DNA from: Halorubrum hochsteinianum
GTDB lineage: Archaea; Halobacteriota; Halobacteria; Halobacteriales; Haloferacaceae
NCBI RefSeq assembly: GCF_023702125.1
Contig: NZ_CP098415.1
Span: 2,046,001-2,110,000, forward strand
Direction: 5' to 3'
DNA: 64,000 nt
The position numbers and the translations under genes were made by a program. The notes under the pieces were generated by a model that saw nothing but the letters and a program-made list of their open reading frames with translations, was not told the origin of the DNA and searched no databases. Position 1 is the stretch's first letter. Each line of letters begins with the position of its first letter. Positions 1 to 6,879 of the stretch are shown here, in pieces.

Positions 1-118
1 CGAACTCCGCCGACGATTCCTTCGCGGCGGCGAGTTCCTCGCCCAGGGCCTCGGCGGCCGCGACGACCTCGTCATCGGTGGCCCCGTCCGCGTCGGAACC
101 GCGTTCGGAGGCGCTCAA
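1..118 (-). CDS. YlbF-like protein, N-terminal part (runs off the left edge)
   Basis: The reading frame starts at a TTG (116-118) that overlaps the stop of the previous gene as TTGA, and continues past the left edge. A GGAGGTG Shine-Dalgarno sequence (126-132, minus strand) sits 7 nt upstream and supports this start. The visible 39 residues are an acidic leader followed by an Ala/Glu-rich helix (EVVAAAEALGEELAAAKES) that looks like the first helix of the YlbF/YmcA fold, as in the neighbouring gene. The family assignment rests on that short helix, so it is tentative. It would be the fourth gene of an arsD-arsA-ylbF-ylbF unit. Confidence 0.55.
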   Translation of the reverse strand, partial: MSASERGSDADGATDDEVVAAAEALGEELAAAKESSAEF

Positions 119-543
119 CAGCACCCACCTCCGGTGGACCGCGCGAACTCCTCGCCGATCGCCTCGCTGATTACGTCGTTCGTCTGCTGGAGGAGGTCGA
201 CGAGATCGCTCTGTGCGGCCTGGTGCCGCTGGATCGTTTCGTCGTTCGACATCTCAGCCTGAAGCTGCTTCAACTCGGCCATCACCGACTGATCGAACCC
301 GCCGCGTTGCATCTGTTGTTGCTTTCGTCGGTACTCGCGGAGTAGCGCCATCGCGTCGTCGTCCGCCTGAAGCGCCTCGTCGGATTCGACGAACCGCCGG
401 TACGTTTCCGACTCGCCGAGGACGTCGAGGAACTCGCGGAGCGCCGCCTCGACGTTCTCCCCCGCGCCCGCTTCGGCGGCCTCGTCGCTCGCCGGGTCCG
501 CGACGCTCTCCGTCGCGTCGTCGGAGTTCCGCGCGTCGCTCAC
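115..543 (-). CDS. YlbF family protein coupled to arsA
   Basis: A 142-residue acidic, helical protein. After a disordered Asp/Glu/Ala leader (about 1-30), residues 30-135 resemble YlbF/YmcA (RicF/RicA) proteins, small helical cytoplasmic proteins that form complexes in bacteria. The GTG start (541-543) overlaps the arsA stop as GTGA, and a strong GGAGGTGA (551-558) lies 7 nt upstream, so translation is probably coupled to arsA. The protein ends in GGGCC. The codons for the glycines also carry the Shine-Dalgarno of the next gene, but the terminal Cys pair is notable in an arsenic operon because vicinal thiols bind As(III). A role in arsenic handling is inference from position. Confidence 0.75.
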   Translation of the reverse strand: MSDARNSDDATESVADPASDEAAEAGAGENVEAALREFLDVLGESETYRRFVESDEALQADDDAMALLREYRRKQQQMQRGGFDQSVMAELKQLQAEMSNDETIQRHQAAQSDLVDLLQQTNDVISEAIGEEFARSTGGGCC

Positions 544-2480
544 GAGGGAGTCACCTCCGGCGCGTCCGCGTCGGCGACGTCCGCCAGCCCGGTAACCTCG
601 TCGCCGAAGGCGGTCAGCTCGTCGAGGCCGATCGGCTCGTCCCGGCGGAGCGGGGCGAGCATGAGCGGCGCGTCGAACCGGTCGCGGATCTCCGTCAGGT
701 ACTGCGCCTGCTGCGCGCGTCGATCGGCGAAGAAGGCGTTGTCGCCGTACTCCTCGGGGAGGAGGTAGTTGGCGACGACCAGCGAGGTCTCGATGCCGAC
801 CTGGTCTCTCAGGTCGGCGGCCGCGCGGTACGCCTCCATCATGGGCGTGTACTCGGGGTACATCACGAACGCGAAGGTGCTCTGCTCGGGGTCTTTCATC
901 GTCTCGATGACTTCGTCGTACTGGTCGCCCTTCGCAGGCGCGGCACCTTTCGTCAGCGAGCCGAGGTCCATGAACCCCTTCCAGTCGGATGGGAGTTCGA
1001 GCAAGCGGAGGGTGTGACCCGTGGGTGCCGTGTCGAAGACGACGACGTCGTAGCCGTCCTCGTCGAAGTAGCTCACGAACTTCTCTAAGGCGGCCATCTC
1101 TTCGGCGCACGGCGACTCCAGCTCCTCCTCGACGTTCGCGATCGCGGCGTCGACGTCTATCTGGGTGTCCTCCTTGTTCTCGTACATCTCGGTGACGTGG
1201 TCGAGGACCTGCTCGCGGTACTCCGCAAGCGCTTTTTCCTGATCGATCCGCGCCGCGTCGAGGTTGGCCTGGCCGACCGAGGTGGGCTCATGGCTTACGG
1301 GCTCGCCGAAGATGTCCTCCAAGTGCGCGGCCGGGTCGGTCGTCACCACGAGCGTCTCGTGGCCCGCCTCGGCGAGCTTCGTCGCTGCCGTCGCGGCGAC
1401 CGTGCTCTTGCCGACGCCGCCCTTCCCGGTGAAGAAGAGGTACTGCGTCTCCTCGCCGGGCGTCAGCTGTTCGACGACTGCGTCGGTGTCAGCGGTCCCG
1501 TCGAAGTCGACCGTCCCGTCGGCGTCCGCGTCGGTCGCCGCGCCGATGTCGACCGTCGCCTCGTCGCCGTCGTAGAGGACGCCGGCCACGTCGGCAAGCA
1601 GGTCGAGCCCCGCGATCTCGCCGGGCTGGAGCGGGTACGTCGCGGTCGCGTCGGCGTCGAACTCCTCGCGGGCGCGCTCGATGACGGCCTGCTCGTCCGC
1701 GCGCTTCCCCTCGAAGAACGGGTCCTCGCACACCGACTCGGGGTGGTAGCCGTTGAGGATCAACAGCTGCGACTCGATGCCGAGGTCGCCGAGGTCGCCC
1801 GCGCTGCGCTCGATCTCGTCGATCGAGGAGTCCTCGGGCTTGCCGACGAACGCGAACGAGGTGCGCTCGCCGTCCTGAAGCGCGTCGATGGCGCGCTCGT
1901 AGTCCTGCTTGCGCTCTCCCATCGACGCGGCGGGGCCGATACAGGTCGATCCGCCCTTCTCCAGTTCGGCGTTCCAGTCGGAGGGGAGCTCCATCAGCCG
2001 GATGGTGTGGCCCGTCGGTGCCGTGTCGAAGACGACGACGTCGTACTCCGGGCTGTCCATGAAGTCGACGAAGTTGTCGAAGGCGGCGATCTCGTCGACG
2101 CAGGGGCTGTTGAGCTGCTCTTCGACCGTCCGGATCTCCTCGTCGCCGAGCAGCTCCCGCATCGGCTCGATCGTCTCCTGGCGGTACTCCTCGGCGGCGA
2201 CGTCGGGATCGATCTCGATCGCCGAGAGGTTCTCTATCCCGTCGATCGCGGTGACCTCGTGACCGATCGACTGCCCGAAGATGTCCGAGAGGTTCGGTGC
2301 GGGGTCGGTGGTCACCAGCAGCGTCTCGTAGTCGTTGTCGGCGAGCCACGTCGCGGTCGCGCAGTTCACCGTGCTCTTGCCGACGCCGCCCTTCCCGCTG
2401 AAGAAGACGAACTCTGTCTCGTCACTGCTCGGTTCGACGACCTCACGCGCGCTCGTTGCCGTTGACTGTGATTGTGCCAT
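540..2480 (-). CDS. arsA: Arsenite-stimulated ATPase ArsA (two nucleotide-binding halves)
   Basis: ArsA is the cytoplasmic ATPase that drives arsenite efflux and receives As(III) from ArsD. The 646-residue protein is a tandem duplication with P-loops GKGGVGKS at about 29-36 and 352-359, each followed by a FDTAPTGHT switch motif. The three cysteines expected to bind metalloid are present: C127 (SPC), C180 (STC) and C458 (SPC), matching C113, C172 and C422 of the E. coli enzyme. An acidic linker at about 305-340 joins the halves. These cysteines, with arsD, arsR and acr3 alongside, favour ArsA over the related tail-anchor factor Get3. An AGGAGG Shine-Dalgarno (2489-2494) lies within the last codons of arsD. 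Confidence 0.95.
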   Translation of the reverse strand: MAQSQSTATSAREVVEPSSDETEFVFFSGKGGVGKSTVNCATATWLADNDYETLLVTTDPAPNLSDIFGQSIGHEVTAIDGIENLSAIEIDPDVAAEEYRQETIEPMRELLGDEEIRTVEEQLNSPCVDEIAAFDNFVDFMDSPEYDVVVFDTAPTGHTIRLMELPSDWNAELEKGGSTCIGPAASMGERKQDYERAIDALQDGERTSFAFVGKPEDSSIDEIERSAGDLGDLGIESQLLILNGYHPESVCEDPFFEGKRADEQAVIERAREEFDADATATYPLQPGEIAGLDLLADVAGVLYDGDEATVDIGAATDADADGTVDFDGTADTDAVVEQLTPGEETQYLFFTGKGGVGKSTVAATAATKLAEAGHETLVVTTDPAAHLEDIFGEPVSHEPTSVGQANLDAARIDQEKALAEYREQVLDHVTEMYENKEDTQIDVDAAIANVEEELESPCAEEMAALEKFVSYFDEDGYDVVVFDTAPTGHTLRLLELPSDWKGFMDLGSLTKGAAPAKGDQYDEVIETMKDPEQSTFAFVMYPEYTPMMEAYRAAADLRDQVGIETSLVVANYLLPEEYGDNAFFADRRAQQAQYLTEIRDRFDAPLMLAPLRRDEPIGLDELTAFGDEVTGLADVADADAPEVTPS

Positions 2481-2483
2481 TTA

Positions 2484-2813
2484 TTAGGCCTCCTGTGGCG
2501 TCGCGCCCTCGCCGATCGCGGCGGTCAGTTCGTCGTACGAGAGGTACTCGCCCTCGGCGATGATCTGGTCATCGACGACCGTTATCGGAAGGATCGACGG
2601 ACCATCCTCCTGAACGCGGTCGTAGATCCGCTGCGTTTCGAGGAACTGGTCGATGTTGTGCTGCATGTTCGCCCGATTGACCTGGAGGTCGTCGAACGCG
2701 TCTTCGAGCTGGTCAAGCGCCGCGCTGACCTCGACGAGCTCCTCGTCGGGGTCGGGACCGCAGACGCCGGTGGAACAACACATCGCTTCTTCGTACAGGG
2801 TGAGTTCGGTCAT
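2484..2813 (-). CDS. arsD: Arsenite metallochaperone ArsD
   Basis: ArsD carries As(III) from cellular thiols to ArsA. The 109-residue protein has a thioredoxin-like fold. Its key MCCSTGVC motif puts cysteines at positions 12, 13 and 18, exactly the triad that binds arsenite in characterised ArsD. The body ends with an ILPITVVDDQIIAEGEY strand region typical of the family. I chose the ATG at 2811-2813. An upstream in-frame ATG would add a basic, low-complexity stretch unlike ArsD and would cross the promoter. The stop is followed in frame by a second TAA and then the arsA ATG, so arsD and arsA form one tight operon. Confidence 0.93.
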   Translation of the reverse strand: MTELTLYEEAMCCSTGVCGPDPDEELVEVSAALDQLEDAFDDLQVNRANMQHNIDQFLETQRIYDRVQEDGPSILPITVVDDQIIAEGEYLSYDELTAAIGEGATPQEA

Positions 2814-2889
2814 GATGGGGTCGGATCGCCGTCGATCGTCTGAGCCGTCGTTCACAGAAACGCGCACCGATGACGCGCAAACTGTGATC

Positions 2890-2923
2890 GGTTCGTTTGA
2901 ACAATCCCTCATATGATTATAAG
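2890..2923 (-). promoter_or_regulatory. Candidate arsDA promoter and operator
   Basis: On the minus strand a TATA-like CTTATAATC (2915-2923) lies about 25 nt upstream of an inverted repeat GTTC-N4-GAAC (2891-2902). The repeat contains the TGTTCA hexamer (2898-2903 as TGAACA) found at the other ars promoters here. A start site near 2891 would give a leader of about 77 nt before arsD. The repeat would then overlie the transcription start, a usual place for a repressor. This comes from sequence pattern only. Confidence 0.45.
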
Positions 2924-3260
2924 TCCTTCGGTCGGGTTCACTCGCGGCGGTCGCGCCGTTGGAGGCTCGTGACGGCCAAGGGCCGCGCTCAGCCGGCAGA
3001 TCTGCCGGTACTGCGGCGATCTGAGTGTTTCGGGGCCGTTCCGCCTTACCGTTCCAGTTCACCTGTGAGGGGATTTAACCCGAGATCCGGCGTTTGTTCC
3101 GATGGAGTCGGTCGCGGCGGTGGCCGCGCTCGTCACCTGAACTCGAACGCTCATCGCACGGGATAACAGATGAACAGTTACTATCTCGTTTGGTCGGCGG
3201 GCGCACTCGTTAAAACGGCGATTCACAACGCTTAATCCCGTATCAGTTCAATCGTACCGC
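2924..3260. other. Intergenic region between the divergent arsD and arsR genes
   Basis: About 340 nt without a convincing gene. Short open frames here have arginine-rich compositions and no family resemblance. It holds an ATAACAGATGAACA element (3163-3176) that matches the ridA operator in inverse orientation. Close to arsR, CTTAAT (3231-3236) stands about 27 nt before the arsR ATG and is its likely TATA box, giving a leaderless mRNA. A GTTAAAAC at 3210-3217 is a second AT-rich candidate. Confidence 0.5.
3163..3176 (-). promoter_or_regulatory. TGTTCAT-type element upstream of arsR
   Basis: The minus strand reads TGTTCATCTGTTAT. The ridA promoter has TGTTCATTTGTTAT at 3796-3809, a 13/14 match. 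It lies about 85 nt upstream of the arsR start and could be an ArsR binding site for autoregulation. It is proposed only because it recurs at the cluster's promoters. Confidence 0.35.
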
Positions 3261-3656
3261 ATGTCATCGACCGATCGGCTCCAGCGGTACATGGCCGACG
3301 AGTGCGGCTCCTGTACCGACGAGGACCTCTCCGAGCGGCTCGCGGAGCTGGAGGAACTAAACGAGAGCGTCGGCGGCTCGGACTTGGAGACCGATGTCGA
3401 GCTGCTGTCGGCGCTCGCGAACGAGACGCGGTACAAGATCGTTCGCATGCTCCACGCGGCCGACGGCGACGAGCTGTGCGTCTGCGAGTTCTCGCCGCTG
3501 TTGGACGTGAGCGACAGCGCGATCAGCCACGCGCTCTCGAAGCTCACCGACGCCGGGCTCGTCGCGCGCCGGAAGGAGGGGAAGTGGCGGATGTACCGCG
3601 CCACGCCGCGCGCGAACGCGGTCCTCGTCGCGCTCGACGGCTCGCGGTCGCTGTGA
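3261..3656 (+). CDS. arsR: ArsR family metalloregulator
   Basis: A winged-helix repressor of 131 residues that would release DNA on binding As(III). The ArsR/SmtB core spans about residues 43-120. The recognition-helix region reads SDSAISHALSKLTDAGLV, and just before it is ELCVCEF with C73 and C75, the classic CVC arsenite-sensing pair. An N-terminal extension contains C15 and C18 (ECGSC), which may supply further thiol ligands. It sits between divergent arsDA and the ridA-like and acr3 genes, so it is the obvious regulator of the cluster. A TATA-like box about 27 nt before the ATG suggests a leaderless transcript. Confidence 0.92.
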   Translation: MSSTDRLQRYMADECGSCTDEDLSERLAELEELNESVGGSDLETDVELLSALANETRYKIVRMLHAADGDELCVCEFSPLLDVSDSAISHALSKLTDAGLVARRKEGKWRMYRATPRANAVLVALDGSRSL

Positions 3657-3775
3657 GCGAGAAGCCGCGCAGCTGATCGGTTTAGATCGGCGTTTCGAAC
3701 GGGCTCTAGACCGAAGATCCGGGGAAGGCTCTCCGGAAATAGATATCACTCAGAGAGATATCCGGCCGTCCACAA

Positions 3776-3809
3776 TATTTTAATATCTGAGCATTTGTTC
3801 ATTTGTTAT
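3776..3809 (+). promoter_or_regulatory. Promoter and candidate operator of the ridA-like gene
   Basis: An AT-rich TATTTTAATATC (3776-3787) is centred about 26 nt before the ATG at 3808. It is followed by two perfect tandem copies of CATTTGTT (3792-3807) that abut the start codon and contain the TGTTCA hexamer (3796-3801). A second pair of direct repeats, AGATATC at 3741-3747 and 3756-3762, lies just upstream. The layout fits a leaderless transcript with a repressor site over the start. Confidence 0.5.
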
Positions 3810-4263
3810 GGAGCAACGCGCGCCGGAAGTCGACTCGGACGGGAATCGGGACACCGAGATGAACGTCGATCTGACGTTGAGCGAGGAAAGCAGACGACAG
3901 CGCGGTAGTACGGATGATGTCGGAGCGTTCGGGAAGCGAACCGGCTCGTCAGATCTGCGGTTTTTCGAGGGGATCCTCCCCGAAAGCGACGGGGATATTA
4001 TAAGCGATCGTTCAATCGAAGAGCAGTTTTCGACCACGCTCGACAACCTCGAGTCCGCGCTCGCCGACAGTCGGCAGGCGACGTTCGGCGACGTGATGAA
4101 ACTCGAGATCCAGCTCACGGACCCGAGCGCCGCGGAGGCGATCGACCGCGTCTACGAGTCGCGGTTCGACGACGTCGACTTGCCGCCGCGGACCGTCGTC
4201 GGCGTTTGCTCGCTCCCCGGCGGCGCGGACGTACAGCTCGATGTGATCGCGGCCGAGGAGTAG
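3808..4263 (+). CDS. RidA/YjgF-family protein in the ars cluster
   Basis: A 151-residue protein. Residues 50-150 match the RidA (imine/enamine deaminase) fold: a Glu/Asp-rich helix ([19 protein letters not shown]) followed by [23 protein letters not shown], which resembles the RidA signature and keeps its arginine (R128). The first 50 residues are acidic and unlike RidA, and the usual N-terminal GPYSQAV motif is missing. It may therefore be a diverged or non-catalytic member. It lies alone between arsR and acr3 and shares the ars promoter element, so it probably belongs to the regulon. Its function there is unknown. Confidence 0.7.
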   Translation: MEQRAPEVDSDGNRDTEMNVDLTLSEESRRQRGSTDDVGAFGKRTGSSDLRFFEGILPESDGDIISDRSIEEQFSTTLDNLESALADSRQATFGDVMKLEIQLTDPSAAEAIDRVYESRFDDVDLPPRTVVGVCSLPGGADVQLDVIAAEE

Positions 4264-4283
4264 CCGCCGCCTCCGAGACACCA

Positions 4284-4298
4284 CTTATGAATGTTCAT
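4284..4298 (+). promoter_or_regulatory. acr3 promoter with overlapping palindrome
   Basis: The palindrome ATGAA-TG-TTCAT (4287-4298) overlaps a TATA-like CTTATGAA (4284-4291). A start site near 4312 would leave a leader of about 48 nt before the GTG of acr3. It contains TGTTCA (4292-4297), shared with the other ars promoters. A repressor bound here would block TBP, which fits ArsR control. This is inference. Confidence 0.5.
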
Positions 4299-4360
4299 CC
4301 GTCTACACGCCGGTATCGCCCGCTAGCCGACTTTCCCGAGGCCACGGAGGTGAGACTGCC

Positions 4361-5539
4361 GTGAGCGACGCCGTCCATGAGCACGGGCCGGACTGCGACT
4401 GCGAGGCCTGCGGGGATCCGCGGTCGATGGACTTCCTCGACAAGTACCTCACCGTCTGGATCTTCGGTGCGATGGCGATCGGGATCGGTCTCGGCTACGT
4501 CGCGCCGTCGGTCACCGGTCCGATTCAGGACCTCCACCTCGTCGAGATCGGACTCGTGTTGATGATGTACCCGCCGCTGGCGAAGGTCAACTACGGACAG
4601 CTCCCGGCGGTCTTCAAGAACGTGAAAGTGCTCGGACTGAGCCTCGTCCAGAACTGGCTCATCGGGCCGACGCTCATGTTCGGGCTGGCGATCGTGTTCT
4701 TCAGCGGGCTCGTCCCCGGACTCCCCGCCCGCCCCGAGTTCTTCCTCGGACTGGTGTTCATCGGGATGGCTCGCTGTATCGCGATGGTACTCGTCTGGAA
4801 CGAGCTCGCGGAGGGTTCAAACGAGTACGCCGCGGGCCTCGTCGCGTTCAACAGCGTGTTCCAAATCCTCACCTACGGCGTGTACATCTGGTTTTTCGCG
4901 CTGTTTCTCCCGCCGCTGCTCGGCATGGAATCGCTGGTCGCCGGGATCTCCGAGTTCGGGATCAGTCCGCGACAGGTGTTTGAAGCGATCGCGGTCTTCC
5001 TCGGCATCCCCTTCGCGGCGGGGATCCTCTCGCGGTTCGTGGGGACACGGGCGAAGGGTGTCGAGTGGTACGAGGAGGCGTTCGAGCCGACGATCAGTCC
5101 GCTGACGCTGATCGCCCTGCTGTTCACCGTGATCGTGATGTTCGCGATGCAGGGCGAACGCATCGTCGCACAGCCGAGCGACGTCCTCCTGATCGCGGTG
5201 CCGCTCACGGTTTACTTCGTCGTGATGTTCTTCGTGAGCTTCGGGATGGGCCGCGGGATCGGTGCCGACTACTCGACGACGACGGCGATCGGCTTCACCG
5301 CCGCGAGCAACAACTTCGAACTCGCGATCGCCGTCGCCGTCGCGGTGTTCGGCGTCGGCTCCGGCGTCGCGTTCGCGACGGTCATCGGCCCACTCATCGA
5401 GGTCCCGGTGCTGCTCGCCCTCGTGAAGGTCGCGCTGTACCTGCGAGACAGGTACGACTGGCGGGGATACACGACCGGACGGTTGACCGACCCGTCCGCC
5501 GACGAGGACGGAACGACCGGATCGGCTGCGGACGACTGA
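4361..5539 (+). CDS. acr3: Arsenite efflux permease Acr3
   Basis: Acr3 is a ten-helix arsenite exporter of the BART superfamily. The 392-residue protein shows ten hydrophobic segments. It has the conserved cysteine in [13 protein letters not shown] (C139, needed for transport in studied Acr3 proteins) and [19 protein letters not shown] near the ninth helix. The GTG start is chosen because GGAGGTGA (4346-4353) precedes it by 7 nt. The cytoplasmic N-terminus carries a Cys/His cluster, [14 protein letters not shown], with C12, C14 and C17, which is not part of the core fold and could collect As(III). The last residues are acidic and disordered. Confidence 0.95.
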   Translation: MSDAVHEHGPDCDCEACGDPRSMDFLDKYLTVWIFGAMAIGIGLGYVAPSVTGPIQDLHLVEIGLVLMMYPPLAKVNYGQLPAVFKNVKVLGLSLVQNWLIGPTLMFGLAIVFFSGLVPGLPARPEFFLGLVFIGMARCIAMVLVWNELAEGSNEYAAGLVAFNSVFQILTYGVYIWFFALFLPPLLGMESLVAGISEFGISPRQVFEAIAVFLGIPFAAGILSRFVGTRAKGVEWYEEAFEPTISPLTLIALLFTVIVMFAMQGERIVAQPSDVLLIAVPLTVYFVVMFFVSFGMGRGIGADYSTTTAIGFTAASNNFELAIAVAVAVFGVGSGVAFATVIGPLIEVPVLLALVKVALYLRDRYDWRGYTTGRLTDPSADEDGTTGSAADD

Positions 5540-5601
5540 CTACGAGTTCGACCGGCGAAACAGACACAGCGCGTTCGACCGAAAAAAGCGACGCGGCGCG
5601 T

Positions 5602-5946
5602 TCAGACGCCGGGGACGCCGAACGCGGTGATTCCGAGCCCGAGAACCCCGTTCAACACGAAGATGACTGCCAGCGCGGCGGCCCATGCGACCACGCCCAT
5701 AATGGCCGCGTCCTTCCACCCGCCGGGGTACCGCCACTTGATCACCCATACCCACGCGACCAGCGCGACGAGCGAGCCGATCACCGGGATCAGCGACCCG
5801 ATGGCCCACGCGACGGCCCCCAGCAGGGCCGTGACCACCGCGTGCGAGTAGTCGTCGACGTCCGCGACGATCCGACCGCTAATGTAGATCCCTAATCCTC
5901 CGACCAACAGCGCGACGACGAACGAGACGATTGCTCCCAGTACCAT
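5602..5946 (-). CDS. Haloarchaeal four-helix membrane protein, function unknown
   Basis: A 114-residue integral membrane protein with four hydrophobic stretches (about residues 2-24, 38-52, 53-70 and 83-110) and a central RYPGGWKDAA loop. I recognise no named family. The ATG at 5944-5946 is chosen because a TATA-like GTTATATC (5971-5978) lies about 27 nt upstream, which gives a leaderless transcript. It stands alone between acr3 and phoU and faces away from acr3. Confidence 0.75.
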   Translation of the reverse strand: MVLGAIVSFVVALLVGGLGIYISGRIVADVDDYSHAVVTALLGAVAWAIGSLIPVIGSLVALVAWVWVIKWRYPGGWKDAAIMGVVAWAAALAVIFVLNGVLGLGITAFGVPGV

Positions 5947-6061
5947 GCGTACTCCCCCTCGATTCGGAGTGATATAACGCGGGGGCAGAGTCACGGCGAA
6001 TGACACGTTGAGACGGAGCGCCCGCGCGACGGGCGTTCGGCCCCGGATCGCCCCGAGCCGG

Positions 6062-6736
6062 TCAGTACAGCAGTTCGTCGTCGTTCTCGATCATGTACAG
6101 CGACCGGGCGGCGATGTTGACGGCGTGGTCGCCGACGCGTTCGAGGTCGCGGATCGTGAGGAGAAGCCGCGAGACGTTCCGCATCGTCCCCTCCACGTCC
6201 TCGTCGTCGCGCAGTTCGTCGCGCTCGATGAGGTCGCGGACGACCAGTTCGCTCGCGGCCTCGCAGGCGGCGTCGAGGTCGTCGTCGGCCTCGGCGACGG
6301 CGTAACAGCGGTCGGGGTCCGACTCCGCGTACGCCGCCATCGCCTCCTCTAGCATGTCCAGCGTGTCGTCGCCGATGCGCTGGACGTCCACGTCGGGGAA
6401 CACCTCGCGGTCCGCCCGCTTGGCGTACTCGCCGAGGTTCGTCGCGAGGTCCGCGATCCGTTCGAGGTCGGTGATGATCTTGAACGACGCCGCGATGAAC
6501 CGCAGGTCGCCGGCGACCGGCTGCTGGAGCGCGATCAGGTCGGTACACTGCCCCTCCAGTTCGAGGTAGAGGTCGTTGATCTCGGCGTCGCCGGTGATCA
6601 CTTCCTCGCCCAGCTCCTCGTCTTGCCGTTCGAGGGCGTCGAGTCCCATGCGGAGGCGCTCGGCGACGACCTCGCTCATGTAGAGGACGTCGTCGCGGAG
6701 CCCCTCCAGTTTCGTCTGGTACTGTTCGCGTGGCAT
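6062..6736 (-). CDS. phoU: PhoU-family phosphate signalling protein
   Basis: A 224-residue all-helical protein with two PhoU repeats (about 8-95 and 115-215). The repeats show the ERQDEELGEEVITGDAEIND and metal-binding-style ERIADLATNLGEYA and RVGDHAVNIA motifs. PhoU proteins bind metal clusters at the membrane and restrain phosphate uptake by the Pst transporter. No pst genes are visible here, so it acts at a distance or with another transporter. The ATG at 6734-6736 starts the conserved MPREQYQTKLEGLRDDV; an upstream frame extension is basic and unlike the family. Confidence 0.9.
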   Translation of the reverse strand: MPREQYQTKLEGLRDDVLYMSEVVAERLRMGLDALERQDEELGEEVITGDAEINDLYLELEGQCTDLIALQQPVAGDLRFIAASFKIITDLERIADLATNLGEYAKRADREVFPDVDVQRIGDDTLDMLEEAMAAYAESDPDRCYAVAEADDDLDAACEAASELVVRDLIERDELRDDEDVEGTMRNVSRLLLTIRDLERVGDHAVNIAARSLYMIENDDELLY

Positions 6737-6879
6737 CGTGCTGGCGTATCCGCCACGCCGGACGCACAAAAACACGTCGGCGACGGCGAGAAACCGGACG
6801 CAATCTCCGGTTGTCCGGCGTACGGTCGAACGCTGCCCGCGAGTTCGGTGTCTTATGCGTCGGGACGAAACGGCGGGTC

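Noticed and set aside
540-2480. Get3 (tail-anchored protein targeting) instead of ArsA
   Set aside because: It is a double-length ATPase with all three metalloid cysteines and sits with arsD, arsR and acr3.
2484-3062. A longer ArsD with 83 extra N-terminal residues
   Set aside because: The added part is basic and low-complexity, lacks family similarity and covers the likely promoter; ArsD with Cys at 12, 13 and 18 fits the start at 2813.
3099-3152. A 31-codon minus-strand frame next to the 3163 element
   Set aside because: It is too short, has no supporting start signal and no similarity; the element is better explained as an operator.
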